Shown here piece by piece: positions 34,068 to 43,301 of a DNA stretch of 64,000 nt. This DNA is from JADKFD01 sp050250665 (lineage in GTDB: Bacteria; Pseudomonadota; Gammaproteobacteria; Xanthomonadales; SZUA-5), in contig JBFWOF010000029.1 in assembly GCA_050250665.1 (NCBI GenBank), forward strand, positions 1 through 64,000, in the 5' to 3' direction. The stretch's first letter is position 1. Every line of letters starts with the position of its first letter. Made by a program: the position numbers and the translations under genes. The notes under the pieces were generated by a model, which was given only the letters and a program-made list of their open reading frames with translations, searched no databases and was not told where the DNA came from.

Positions 34068-35017
34068 GCCAGCGCTCCGCCGCAACTGGAGCCTTGCCCG
34101 GCGGTGCAGCCGAAACAATGCCCGGCGACCCCGATCTTGCGCGGTAGCGGCATGCTGAGCAGATCGCGCAGATGCACCGTGCGTTCTTCGCCTCCGAGCG
34201 GCAGTTTCAGCATCTGGTTGAAGTCGCAGTCGTACAGCTGCCCCTGATAATCGACGCTGATCAGGCTGCGGCACATTACGTTGGGCAGGTTCTCGTCGCG
34301 GTGCGAGTTCACCAGGGTCTCGAAGTAGCTGTCGAACTTGCCCTTGGAGATCAGCCAAGAGCCGAAGCGCTGTATCGGCATATTGGCCAGGGCAAAGAGT
34401 TCATTGAATTCGATGCCGAAATTGTCGCTGAGCAGGCGCTTGTAGTCGGCCTGCAATTTGTCCTGCGCGGGCGGCAGGAAGGCGCCGTTGGGGTTGTAGA
34501 CCAGATTCAGCGTCAGTCCGCCGGTGCGGCCATAGCCCAGCGCGTTGAGTTTCTGCAGCGCCACGATCGAGGATTCGAATACGCCATTGCCGCGTTGCTC
34601 GTCGACATTGGCCTGACTGTAGCAGGGCAGCGAGGCCACCAATTCCACGCCCTCGGCGGCCAGGAACTCGGCCACCCATTCGTAGCCGGGTTCTTCGATG
34701 ATGGTGGGATTGAGACGATCCATCACGCGCATACCGCGTGCGCGGGCTGCACTGACCAGCCAGCGGAAATGCGGATTCATTTCCGGTGAGCCGCCGGTGA
34801 GATCGAAAGTGGAAACTTGCAGGTGCTCGGCGACTGCCAGCGCCAGTTCCATGGTCTCGCGATCCATCAACTCGGTGCGCCGCGGGCCGGCATTGACATG
34901 GCAATGGATGCAGCTGAGGTTGCACAGATAGCCCAGATTCAACTGCAGCGTGTCGATGCGTTCACGCTCGATCTGCGGAAAGGCGCGTGCCTGCAGCAAA
35001 GGCCAGGTGTCACGCAT
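34064..35017 (-). CDS. arsS: arsenosugar biosynthesis radical SAM protein ArsS
   Basis: The 317-residue product has the radical SAM cluster motif CNLSCIHC (C32, C36, C39), the GGSPEMNPHF segment and a C-terminal DUF3641-type region with cysteines in MCRSLISVDYQGQLYDCDF and HCFGCTAGQGSSCGG for an extra cluster. ArsS is proposed to join the 5'-deoxyadenosyl group of SAM to dimethylarsenic species, the first step of arsenosugar formation. It follows arsM (with one small gene between) and precedes DUF547. An AGGAG site sits before the ATG. Confidence 0.93.
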   Translation of the reverse strand: MRDTWPLLQARAFPQIERERIDTLQLNLGYLCNLSCIHCHVNAGPRRTELMDRETMELALAVAEHLQVSTFDLTGGSPEMNPHFRWLVSAARARGMRVMDRLNPTIIEEPGYEWVAEFLAAEGVELVASLPCYSQANVDEQRGNGVFESSIVALQKLNALGYGRTGGLTLNLVYNPNGAFLPPAQDKLQADYKRLLSDNFGIEFNELFALANMPIQRFGSWLISKGKFDSYFETLVNSHRDENLPNVMCRSLISVDYQGQLYDCDFNQMLKLPLGGEERTVHLRDLLSMPLPRKIGVAGHCFGCTAGQGSSCGGALA

Positions 35018-35297
35018 GGGCTGCTCCTGTCATCTGCTTTCTGGGCTGTCCGGCTCGGGTGCTCTGGGTCTCGATGATGCTGATCGAACCAGGCTCTGGA
35101 TTGAGGCGACGCCGGGGCGGCGCAAAAGCCACGCGTACCCGCTCGTGGGCCAGCTCCGGCCACGGCTCCGTGGGAAGGCGGTCACTGGCGAACACCACCA
35201 GCACGACCTGATCGGCGCCATGCAGGTGTTCAGCCAGTTTCGCACGCGCGTCGACGTCATCATCGGCACGCAGCACCGTACATATCCGGGTATTCAT
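35010..35297 (-). CDS. unknown 95-residue protein between arsM and arsS
   Basis: The ATG overlaps the arsM stop (TGATG, 1-bp shared) and the 3' end overlaps arsS by 8 bp, so it is embedded in the operon with coupled translation. The product has an acidic N-terminal half with a predicted strand (DQVVLVVFASD) and a basic, Pro-rich C-terminal half (RRRLNPEPGSISIIETQ). It has only one cysteine (C6). No family was recognised. It may be an operon-specific helper or a remnant. Confidence 0.6.
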   Translation of the reverse strand: MNTRICTVLRADDDVDARAKLAEHLHGADQVVLVVFASDRLPTEPWPELAHERVRVAFAPPRRRLNPEPGSISIIETQSTRAGQPRKQMTGAAHA

Positions 35298-36337
35298 CAG
35301 CAGCAGGCTCCCGCGGCGGTGGTGGACGTCGGGTCCGGGGCACAGTCAAACAGACCATGGTGCGTCTGCTTGTCGCCCTGCAGTCGGAAATGGCTGGCGT
35401 AACGGGTGCCGGCCAGCATGTCGAAGGTGTTGCCGCAAACCAGCATCGGGCGCCCGGTTTGCAAACGATGGTGATCGTCCAGCTCGAAGGCGTGCGGCAG
35501 ATTCGGCATGGTGCCGAGATAGGTGGCGATCTGGCCATAATCTTCGCAGCGATCTTCCAGCGGCAGCTTGAAGGCGCGAATGGTGATGGAGCGGAAGTTG
35601 ATCATGCCGATCTTCGCGATCACGGCCTCATCGAACAAGGGCACCGGACTGCTGCTGACGGCACGCGCATCGGCGCAACCGGCGGCGGCAATCATGCGCC
35701 GGAAGTCTTCGGTGTAGAGGGCGCCCGAGAGGCACTCACCCAGCAGCACCGGGTCGTGCCGGAGCGATTCGGGAATGCGTCGGTCAGCAAAGACATCGGA
35801 GAAGTAGAGTTCGCCGCCTGGCTTGAGCACGCGCATGATCTCGCTGAACACGCGGCCCTTCTCCGGTGACAGATTGAGCACGCAGTTGGACACGACGACG
35901 TCGACGCTGGCATCGGCAATGCCGCAGCCGGCCAGGTCTTCGATATAGCCTTCGATGAACTCGACATTGCTGCGCGCATGAGCGTAGCGCTCGACGTGCC
36001 ACTGCTGATGTTTGCGCGCGACCTCCAGTTGCTCGGCGGTCATGTCCACACCGATGACGCGGCCGCGCTCGCCCACCAGTCTGGACAGCAGATAAGCATC
36101 GCGACCGCTGCCGCAGCCCAGATCCAGAACTGTCATCCCCTCCAATGCCGGTGGCAGCGGTGATCCGCAGCCGTAGAAACGCGCCTTGACCTCGGGGTGG
36201 ACGTCTTCCAGCAGGCGCCGCAGATGCGCCGGCATGGCCTCTGCCGTGCAACAAGCACCGGTCTTCAGGTCGCTGCTCGATTGCAGGACCTCACCGTAGT
36301 AACGGCGGACGTCGTCTAGGCTTTGCTGAATGGACAT
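35297..36337 (-). CDS. arsM: arsenite methyltransferase ArsM-like
   Basis: The 346-residue product has the class I SAM-binding motif VLDLGCGSGRDAYLLSRLV, preceded by a CC pair (C29-C30, KTGACCTAE). Further cysteines lie at the places where ArsM binds As(III): SNCVLNLSP and GECLSGAL. The C-terminal domain (about 255-346) ends AAGACC. ArsM transfers methyl groups from SAM to thiol-bound As(III) in the cytosol. AGGAG precedes the ATG. It is the first gene of the six-gene operon; no ArsR gene or ArsR site was seen nearby. Confidence 0.9.
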   Translation of the reverse strand: MSIQQSLDDVRRYYGEVLQSSSDLKTGACCTAEAMPAHLRRLLEDVHPEVKARFYGCGSPLPPALEGMTVLDLGCGSGRDAYLLSRLVGERGRVIGVDMTAEQLEVARKHQQWHVERYAHARSNVEFIEGYIEDLAGCGIADASVDVVVSNCVLNLSPEKGRVFSEIMRVLKPGGELYFSDVFADRRIPESLRHDPVLLGECLSGALYTEDFRRMIAAAGCADARAVSSSPVPLFDEAVIAKIGMINFRSITIRAFKLPLEDRCEDYGQIATYLGTMPNLPHAFELDDHHRLQTGRPMLVCGNTFDMLAGTRYASHFRLQGDKQTHHGLFDCAPDPTSTTAAGACC

Positions 36338-36591
36338 GGTGCTCCTGCGAACTGGATGATGTGGCCAGCGTGAAAGCTAGCAGATCAGCCCGGCAATCCT
36401 GTGAGGACGATGGTGACGAAGCTGGCACGGGAATGGGTGCGGGGCTGACTTGACCGGTACCGGCAAGCGCGACGTGCGGAGCAAGCGGCAAGGGATCTGC
36501 AATTCATGGCCCGGCTGCATCGGATGATGGACAGGCAGACCGCAGGCGGAGCGGATTCCTTTCAATCGCCGAAGACCGAGGTGTCCCCTGA
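36338..36591. other. intergenic region upstream of arsM
   Basis: These 254 bp between the arsM start and the terminator of the metalloprotease gene hold the arsM promoter. No clear -35/-10 pair, dyad or repeat family member was recognised. Confidence 0.4.
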
Positions 36592-36619
36592 CAAAGACCC
36601 GCGCCATTGCGGCGCGGGC
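36592..36619 (-). terminator. rho-independent terminator of the metalloprotease gene
   Basis: On the minus strand CCCGCGCC and GGCGCGGG pair around GCAAT and are followed by TCTTTGTC, 13 bp after the protease stop. Confidence 0.75.
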
Positions 36620-36631
36620 CCTGAACGAAGC

Positions 36632-37882
36632 TCAGCGGAAGCCGGCGATCGTCGCTTTGGTGTTGTTCAACACGCGCTGGTTGTGGTTCAGATTGGTTGT
36701 GCCCATGGGCACGCCGTTGCGGGTCTTGGCCGGATTTGACCAGTAGTTGATGCGGGTGCAGTTGTTGCTGCAGGCATAGGCCATGATCGTGCGCCAGCCA
36801 CCCGCAGCGTACTGATAGCCGTGGCCGTAGGCATAGGGCGTGCTGGTGGGGTCATTGGCCGGGTCGTGACGGGCGCTCTGCAGATGGCCGATTTCGTGGC
36901 CGAAGCTGTAGTAGCCGGTGGCGCAGCCGTGATGCACGGCGGCGAAGGCGGTCGTTGCGCTGGCGCCGATGGCTGAAGCCAGTCCACAGGAGCTGGCGTT
37001 GTCGATCACGAACATGACCACGTCGGCAGCATTGCTCGTGCGCAGCGAATGCACGCTGTCGAGAATGCCGTCATTGGTGCTGCGGATACGCGCCAGATCG
37101 GTCGAGAAGCTGCCTGATTCGACATAGGAGGTCGTGTATATACCCGCCGCCTGCATCGTGATCGAGACACCCGAGTTGGTGTAGCCGGCATTGGTCTCGC
37201 TGATCGCCAGATTGACGAAGTTGGTGACGTTTCCGATCTTGGCCTTGGCGGCATTGGTGACCACCACCATGACCCGGATCACCGTATTGGCCTTGGTGGC
37301 AGCGTCGCCGTCCGCGCTCCCGTGATCGCCACCGACGGCCTCGATGCCGATGTTCTCGATCGGCAGCGACTTGTACTCGGCAGGGTGCTCAGGCGGCATC
37401 CTGGATTCGTCGATGGCAGCCAGCACGTGGCCGGAGCTGGACGGGAACAGCTTGTAGAGCTGGCCATTGATGCGGATCGTGCCGGTGATTTCGTTGCCTC
37501 CCTTGACCAGCGTGACGCTGTTCATCAGGTCATCGCTGATGTCGCCGTCCCCCGACTGCGACTTGCCGCCAACGGTGCCGTTCCAGATCAGGCTGCCATC
37601 CTCGGCAAAGCTGGCGCTGTCACGGCGCACGCTGACGCGTTGCTTGGCACCGAGCACGATCTCGAAGCTGTCGGTGTCATAGGCCAGGGACGAACTGTCC
37701 ACCTGCATCGGCGTCAGACTGATGGTGGCGCGATCAGACTGAAGCCCGTTGACGACCTGATCGGTGCTCTTGAAACCTGCGGCCGAGGGTTGCAACAAAG
37801 GACCGGCAGCGAATGCAGCGCCAGTGCTCAAACCCAGGGCGATGGCCAGCGCGACGCGCCAACCGGTGTGTCGGTAGTTCAT
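36632..37882 (-). CDS. secreted zinc metalloprotease, metzincin (M12-like)
   Basis: The 416-residue product has a signal peptide (MNYRHTGWRVALAIALGLSTGAAFAA), a probable propeptide (about 30-190) and a catalytic domain with the metzincin zinc motif GHEIGHLQSARHD (H329, E330, H333, H339) and the Met-turn TIMAYAC (M367). Four cysteines in the catalytic part suggest disulfides. It should cleave proteins outside the cell or in the periplasm. It has no neighbours in operon and its own terminator. Confidence 0.88.
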   Translation of the reverse strand: MNYRHTGWRVALAIALGLSTGAAFAAGPLLQPSAAGFKSTDQVVNGLQSDRATISLTPMQVDSSSLAYDTDSFEIVLGAKQRVSVRRDSASFAEDGSLIWNGTVGGKSQSGDGDISDDLMNSVTLVKGGNEITGTIRINGQLYKLFPSSSGHVLAAIDESRMPPEHPAEYKSLPIENIGIEAVGGDHGSADGDAATKANTVIRVMVVVTNAAKAKIGNVTNFVNLAISETNAGYTNSGVSITMQAAGIYTTSYVESGSFSTDLARIRSTNDGILDSVHSLRTSNAADVVMFVIDNASSCGLASAIGASATTAFAAVHHGCATGYYSFGHEIGHLQSARHDPANDPTSTPYAYGHGYQYAAGGWRTIMAYACSNNCTRINYWSNPAKTRNGVPMGTTNLNHNQRVLNNTKATIAGFR

Positions 37883-38163
37883 GGATGAATCCCCAAATCA
37901 AAGTTGAAATTACGGCCCGCCGTCGGAGGCTCAGCAGCAGTGTCCTGGATCCCCATCCACAACACTTTCACCAACACGGCGAAAGGCTTATCCGCCGGAT
38001 TGATGAGGCCGTCAATGTGCAATGCAGCAATGTGCTAGCGTGCTAGCACAATGGAATCGTGCTAGGCGTTTTGGAAGGGCTGAAGGAAGGGCGGCGCGTC
38101 GCGACCGGCTACGCTACCGGCGCCGCGACGACCCCGTCCTGAGGCAGGTCGCGGCAAGAAGCC

Positions 38164-38252
38164 GGACGCAGAGAACACAAAGGAAAAGCAGCAAGCGCGC
38201 GGAGAGAAGCAGAGCCGTCCTGGACGGGCTTTTCTCTGCGTTCTCAGCGTCA
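38164..38252. repeat. CTCTGCGT palindrome family G, copy 2
   Basis: An imperfect hairpin running from GACGCAGAGAACACAAAGGA to CTTTTCTCTGCGTTCTCAGC. Along with a GTAGGAGTGCC-type element (38289-38312, inverted) and a 7-bp array it fills the 680-bp gap between the protease and DUF3016 genes, where no gene is seen. Confidence 0.7.
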
Positions 38253-38390
38253 AAACTCTCGTCCGCCAAGGAGCGAGAAGTGTCGGTTGTCGCGCCACGA
38301 GGGCACTCCTACGACACCGGGTTCATGGCCCGCGCGCAGTGTCGGGACTACACAGGCGACTCGCAACGACGCCTCAGGCGTGTGAGCCTT

Positions 38391-38472
38391 TCCCGAGTCC
38401 CGAGTCCCGAGTCCCGAGTCCCGAGTCCCGAGTCCCGAGTCCCGAGTCCCGAGTCCCGAGTCCCGAGTCCCG
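38391..38472. repeat. 7-bp tandem array (TCCCGAG), about 11.7 copies
   Basis: The unit TCCCGAG repeats without a change over 82 bp, ending 91 bp before the DUF3016 start. A perfect short array suggests recent expansion or continuing slippage. Seven-bp arrays with other units lie at 52004, 61165 and 61616. Confidence 0.95.
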
Positions 38473-38563
38473 TTCAGCCGCCTTAATCTCCGGGCGGCAG
38501 TTGGCGTGATAACGTGAGCGCATCAAGCCGGAGCGCCGGCAAGTCGAAGCTGATGGAGGCCTC

Positions 38564-39070
38564 ATGCGTACCCTGATTGTGAGCGGCTGCGTGCTGGTCG
38601 CCGCGCTGGTGGCAACTCCCGCACCCGCCGCCGGTGACGGTCCCGTGGCCGTGGTTTTTGTGCAGCCCGAGAAGTTCACCGACGTCCGCGATCGCCAGTT
38701 TGCCAGTCCCCCGGACAAGAACCCCAATCTCAGCGGCCTGCGGCGCTACCTCGAGACCCGCGGCAAGCGCTATCTGAGCGGCGGTCAGCAGCTGAAGATC
38801 GAATTCACCGATATCGACCTTGCCGGCGATCACCGCGCCCAGAGCAACCTTGAGCTGGCCGACGTGCGCCTGGTCACCAGCCTTTACCCGCCGCGGCTGG
38901 AATTCAACTACAGCCTGACCGACGCCTCCGGCGCCACACTCAAGTCCGGCACGGTCAAGCTCCGAGACCTCGCCTTCGACATCAGCTCCACCGGCACTGC
39001 CAGCGGCCCGCTGCGCTACGAACAGCGCATGCTGGACAAATGGCTGCGGCAGGAGCTTCGCAGTCAATAG
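38564..39070 (+). CDS. DUF3016 family exported protein
   Basis: The 168-residue product has a signal peptide (MRTLIVSGCVLVAALVATPAPA) and the DUF3016 features VVFVQPEKFTDVRD, LSGGQQLKIEFTDIDLAGD, RLVTSLYPPRLEFNYSLTD and GPLRYEQRMLDKWLRQEL. DUF3016 proteins are small periplasmic proteins common in gammaproteobacteria and without known function. It is not in an operon. Confidence 0.87.
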   Translation: MRTLIVSGCVLVAALVATPAPAAGDGPVAVVFVQPEKFTDVRDRQFASPPDKNPNLSGLRRYLETRGKRYLSGGQQLKIEFTDIDLAGDHRAQSNLELADVRLVTSLYPPRLEFNYSLTDASGATLKSGTVKLRDLAFDISSTGTASGPLRYEQRMLDKWLRQELRSQ

Positions 39071-39096
39071 TCCCGGCAGCTGCCTGGCGATCCGCC

Positions 39097-39124
39097 GCCC
39101 TGCCGAGCGGGTGCTCGGCAGGGC
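39097..39124. terminator. 12-bp perfect hairpin between convergent genes
   Basis: GCCCTGCCGAGC pairs with GCTCGGCAGGGC around GGGT. No T tract follows on either strand, so rho-independent action is uncertain. Confidence 0.4.
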
Positions 39125-39156
39125 CTGAATCTGCGTCGTGTCTGTCAGTGTATTTG

Positions 39157-40590
39157 TCAGCGGCCTTCGACGAACCTGACCACGTCGGCCAGTGTGAGGT
39201 CCCGGTCCTTGCCGGTGCCGGCGATGCATCTCATCGGCGCCCAGTCCTTCGCGTGCAGGTACGAGGTGCCGCAGTTCACCAGCATCGCGCAAAAAACTTC
39301 GAGCAGGATGGCCGAGGCGACGGGGCCGAGACGCTCGCCCTTGCCGACAACTCCCGCCTCGCGCATCAGATAGAAAAACAATGGCGTCTCCGCTGATATG
39401 CGGGACTGGAAGTCATTCGGAGCCGCTGACCAACCTGGAATCTGCGCGAACTGAAGATCCTGGCTGGGGTCGATCGGGTAGCCTGCGGCAGCCAGCGCCG
39501 CCGCGACCGCCTGTCCGCTGGGCAGCGACAGAACGTTGCCGCGAAGCAGGTTTCGGAAGGCCAGCGAACGCTCATTGGCACTGGCCGATCGTCCGACCAC
39601 CGGGTTGGGGAGTCGAATCAGTTCATCCGCAAGCAGATGGTCGATCGCCTTGGACCGGACATGACTGATGCAGTGATCCACGTCCAGCAAATAGCGCCAG
39701 TCGACGGTGAGTTTCGCTGGCACCGGGCCGAAGCCCAGTGTGCCGAAACTCTCGTCAAACAATTCGACCTGGGTGTAATGACCGTTGGCCGGATAGACCG
39801 AACGCACCATGGTGTGGCCGAAGCGATAGGCAGCGACACTGAACTCCACCGGCATCGCCAACGGCGCAGTAGCGCCTTTCAGCACGATGGGATAGCTGCG
39901 CTTGTGCAACTGCCCCGTCGCGAATTGGAACACCTTCTGGTCGCACACTCGTTTCAGAAAGTCGTTTAGCACCAGATACTGATAGTGATAGCGCGTCTGG
40001 CGTTGGCTTTCTTCGAAGCGTTCACCCGGCGGCGTCGCGCCGAGGATGGCTTCGAAGATTCGATTGTGCAGGCGCAGCATCAGAAGGTGAAACTGGGCTA
40101 TGAACAGGTTCTCATCGTTTCGATGGTCACCGATCAGCGCCCGCCCATTGCTGTTGCGCGGCAAGTCATTCGGGTTGACCTCATTTCCTACCAGCAGCCG
40201 GCCCGGCGCGTCCTGGTCGTACAGGAAGGGCGAGGCCTCCGGGCCGAAGCCATAGACACAATCCAGATCCAGCGAGGGCGAACGCAGATTCGGCAGCGCA
40301 TTGATTTGCGCTGCGGTGAGTGGTGACCCTGCCAGTGCCGTGGTCGTGTCCAGGGTGATGTCGTGATCGATGAACTGGGCGAAGAAGGTATACGCGGCCG
40401 GAATCCCACTGTCGCCCGAGCCATTGCTGGCGTCGTGCATCAATCCACCAGGACCGCCGAGCAGCGCGGCATCAGCCGCGCTGACAGCCAGCCCCGGCAG
40501 CTTGGGAAACATCTTGGTGAAGTTTCCGAGTCGCAAATGCTCGCAGCCCTGCGCCTTGCTGGTACCGTGAAAACACACTCGATTGCCCAT
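39157..40590 (-). CDS. animal-type haem peroxidase
   Basis: The ATG at 40590 follows AAGGAG and gives a 477-residue product without signal peptide. It belongs to the peroxidasin-cyclooxygenase superfamily: distal H76 in FFAQFIDHDIT, proximal H259 in YRFGHTMVRS, and NLFIAQFHLLMLRLHNRI. The Asp and Glu that link haem in mammalian peroxidases cannot be placed with certainty. Bacterial members oxidise halides or organic substrates with hydrogen peroxide. It stands alone. The lack of an export signal raises the question of other secretion or a cytosolic role. Confidence 0.88.
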   Translation of the reverse strand: MGNRVCFHGTSKAQGCEHLRLGNFTKMFPKLPGLAVSAADAALLGGPGGLMHDASNGSGDSGIPAAYTFFAQFIDHDITLDTTTALAGSPLTAAQINALPNLRSPSLDLDCVYGFGPEASPFLYDQDAPGRLLVGNEVNPNDLPRNSNGRALIGDHRNDENLFIAQFHLLMLRLHNRIFEAILGATPPGERFEESQRQTRYHYQYLVLNDFLKRVCDQKVFQFATGQLHKRSYPIVLKGATAPLAMPVEFSVAAYRFGHTMVRSVYPANGHYTQVELFDESFGTLGFGPVPAKLTVDWRYLLDVDHCISHVRSKAIDHLLADELIRLPNPVVGRSASANERSLAFRNLLRGNVLSLPSGQAVAAALAAAGYPIDPSQDLQFAQIPGWSAAPNDFQSRISAETPLFFYLMREAGVVGKGERLGPVASAILLEVFCAMLVNCGTSYLHAKDWAPMRCIAGTGKDRDLTLADVVRFVEGR

Positions 40591-40753
40591 CACCTGCTCC
40601 TTCAAGGGAAGCGGACCCGATCCGCGTCTGGCCGAGCCTCGCGCGGATATAAGTGTCACCACAGGTCAAGATGTCTCAATCGACCGGACAGCAAATGACC
40701 ATCAGGGGGTGTGCTTCAATCGGTCTGCTCCGGGAGGGCGCCGACCGGAGCCC

Positions 40754-43120
40754 TCACAGGCCTAGGGTCAACCGGATCAGATGGTCCTTCAGTTCTTCGT
40801 GGAAGCCCAGCTTGCGGGCCAAGGCACGCATGGCCTTGTTGTCCGGCAGGGTGTCGCCGTAGATCTGGCGCATGCCGGCGGTGCGGGTGAGTTCGATGAT
40901 GTGCATCATCAGGCGCGTGCCCAGGCCCTGGCCAGCGAGTTGCCTGGGGATGACGATGGCGAATTCGGCGCGGCCGAGGTCGGGTTCGAAGCTGGCGCGG
41001 ACGACGCCAAAAAGCTTGGCCTGGCCTGGTGGTTCGAGATCGGCCAGCACCAGCGCGATTTCGCGGTCGTAGTCGAGCTGGGTCAGCCGCGCGGCGAGAT
41101 CGTGGGTCAGTGATTTCAGCGGATACAGAAAGCGCATCCGCACTTCTTCGGGGCTGAGCTGGGTGAAGCCTTCCTGCAGCGCTGGTTCGTCCTCGGCGCG
41201 CACGGCTCGCAGCAGCGCCTGCTGGCCATCGGCCAGTCGCAGCGGCAGCGCCAGATTCCAGGGATAGGTGGCGAAGGCAGAGCTGGCGCGCCCGGTCTCG
41301 GGCGTCCATTCGAACTGCAGATGGGCTTCGATCTCGCCGCCCGGTGTCAGCTGCACGCCCTCCAGTTCCATCCGGTCAATCTCGCTGCGTTCGACCATCA
41401 ACTCGGCCATCTGCAGCAGATGGCTCTGCAGCGTGGCCCGCAGATCGCTGTCGGCGCCCGCGGGACCCCAGCCCCGCTCGATCAGACGATCGGCACGCAA
41501 GCGATCCAGCGGCAGGCACTCGATGTGTTGCCGTCCGGGACTCGTGGCGATGGCATAGGGACCGAGGTCGGCATGGCTGCGCAGGCCCAAACGCGGCGAT
41601 TCTCCGCGGCGTGCCGGATTCCAGTGCAGATCCATGCCGAGGGAGGCCAGCAATGCAGGCCCGAGCGTCTGGGGATCAGATCCCAGCTTCACCACCAGCC
41701 TCGAGATGTCAGCTGCGTCGACGCTGGGCCAGCGCAGTAGTGGCGGCGGTGTCTGCATCAGTTCGACTTTCTGCCGGTAGTGCCTGCGGTTCAAACCGTA
41801 GGCGCGCACCGCGGCCTCGGGCGTGGGGAATGCGGCGATGCCACGCTCACTGAGGATGCGCCTTGCGTGCTGCTGCTCGGCGCCGGTGAATGCTGCGAGC
41901 ACCAGAGCTTGACCACGGGCGACCGGTTCCAGCGCCTCGGCGATCTCGCTGCCGCTGCTGAAACTGGTGGGATGGTGCAACAGCAGCACGACATCGGTAT
42001 CGGCGTCGTCAGCGAGCGCAGCCGTGGCCGCGGCATAGCGTCCGGGTCCCGCATCGCGCATCAGATCCAGTGGATTGCTGATCGGGGAGCGCGCCGGCAT
42101 CAGTGTCTTCAGCGCCTTGAGCGTGTCGGCGGTGGGCTGGGCCAGCGTGCCCCCGGACTCGATCACGGCATCGGCGGCCAGAGCGCCCAGGGCGTTGCCG
42201 TTGCCGGCAATGAAGAAGCGTGAGCCGGCATGGGGCCAGGCTGGCAGATCGACATTGGCGGCGGCGCAGAACTCCTCGAGGTCGCGTGCCTGCAACATGC
42301 CGGCGCGCAGAAAAGCGGCGTGATGCACGGCATCGGACAGCGCGGCCTCGGGGTCGCCCGGGGCGCGGCCCGCTTCCTGCGGCTTGAGCACCACCAGCGG
42401 TTTGCGGAATCCCAGGTTCCGGGCTGCCGACAGCAGGCGGCGGGCCTGGTGGAGATGCTCCACATGCAACAGTACGGCGCGCGTATTGGGGTCGCGTGCA
42501 AACCAGTTCAGGCAGTCGGCGATGTCCACATCCAGCTCGTCGCCCAGGCTGATCAGCGCCGACATGCCGATGCCGCGTTGCGCGGCCCAATCGGCCATGA
42601 CACCCGAGACTGCGCCGGAAGTCGAGACAAAACCGATGCCGCCGGGCGGCGGCAGCGCCGGGCACAGGCTGAGGTTGAGGCCGCTGTGGGAGAGGGTGAT
42701 GCCCTGGCTGGCAGGGCCGATCAGGCGCAGTTCGCTACGTCGGACCTGCCGCTGCAGGCGTTTGAGCAGGCTGGCCCTGGAGGCCCAGGGCCAGCCGGTT
42801 TCGGTGGCGATGCCGACCACGACGGCACCGGCGCAATGGCGTCTGGCCAACCGCTCGGTGATTTCGGCAACGCTGGCCCAGGGGGTCATGATCAGCGCCA
42901 GATCAATCCCTGGCGGCAGCTCACTGACGTCGTTGAGACAATCACGGCCGAAGGCCTGATCGCGCTGGCGGTTGACCAGATGCACGGCGCCACTGAAGTC
43001 TGATTCCAGGACCTGGCGGGTGAAGGCGGTGCCGAGGGAGTCGGGCTGATCGCTGGCGCCGATCAAGGCGATCGATTGTGGCGCCAGCAGTCGGTCGATG
43101 CTGCGGATAGGCTCGGTCAC
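40754..43120 (-). CDS. PatZ/YfiQ-like protein lysine acetyltransferase, shortened ATP-grasp region
   Basis: The 788-residue product has the NDP-forming acyl-CoA synthetase CoA-binding domain (about 8-130, SIALIGASDQPDSLGTAF), the succinyl-CoA ligase-like flavodoxin domain (about 150-450) and a C-terminal GNAT domain (about 625-785, RQLAGQGLGTRLMMHII). The region between (about 455-610) is too short for a full ATP-grasp domain. The phosphohistidine loop (normally ASHTG) is replaced by GRAPGDPEAALSD without His. So the synthetase part is probably a ligand sensor, as in PatZ, which acetylates acetyl-CoA synthetase and other proteins. It is about 100 residues shorter than typical PatZ. Confidence 0.83.
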   Translation of the reverse strand: MTEPIRSIDRLLAPQSIALIGASDQPDSLGTAFTRQVLESDFSGAVHLVNRQRDQAFGRDCLNDVSELPPGIDLALIMTPWASVAEITERLARRHCAGAVVVGIATETGWPWASRASLLKRLQRQVRRSELRLIGPASQGITLSHSGLNLSLCPALPPPGGIGFVSTSGAVSGVMADWAAQRGIGMSALISLGDELDVDIADCLNWFARDPNTRAVLLHVEHLHQARRLLSAARNLGFRKPLVVLKPQEAGRAPGDPEAALSDAVHHAAFLRAGMLQARDLEEFCAAANVDLPAWPHAGSRFFIAGNGNALGALAADAVIESGGTLAQPTADTLKALKTLMPARSPISNPLDLMRDAGPGRYAAATAALADDADTDVVLLLHHPTSFSSGSEIAEALEPVARGQALVLAAFTGAEQQHARRILSERGIAAFPTPEAAVRAYGLNRRHYRQKVELMQTPPPLLRWPSVDAADISRLVVKLGSDPQTLGPALLASLGMDLHWNPARRGESPRLGLRSHADLGPYAIATSPGRQHIECLPLDRLRADRLIERGWGPAGADSDLRATLQSHLLQMAELMVERSEIDRMELEGVQLTPGGEIEAHLQFEWTPETGRASSAFATYPWNLALPLRLADGQQALLRAVRAEDEPALQEGFTQLSPEEVRMRFLYPLKSLTHDLAARLTQLDYDREIALVLADLEPPGQAKLFGVVRASFEPDLGRAEFAIVIPRQLAGQGLGTRLMMHIIELTRTAGMRQIYGDTLPDNKAMRALARKLGFHEELKDHLIRLTLGL

Positions 43121-43301
43121 GGGTCTCCCGCTCGAGTTTCGGCGCGTACGCCCTTGACTGGCATTATCGCGCCCGCCGTGGTGGTGCCGTCACTCCAGGC
43201 TCGCGGCACCTGATTCAGCAGCGAGTTAGGCCCCGTCTGCCACGCGAAGCTGACAACCGAGAGCGTATCCTTGGGCGATCCCTGGCGCGGTGGAGTTCAC
43301 C

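Noticed and set aside
38391..38472. CRISPR-like array
   Set aside because: Units are 7 bp with no spacers and there are no cas genes in the window.
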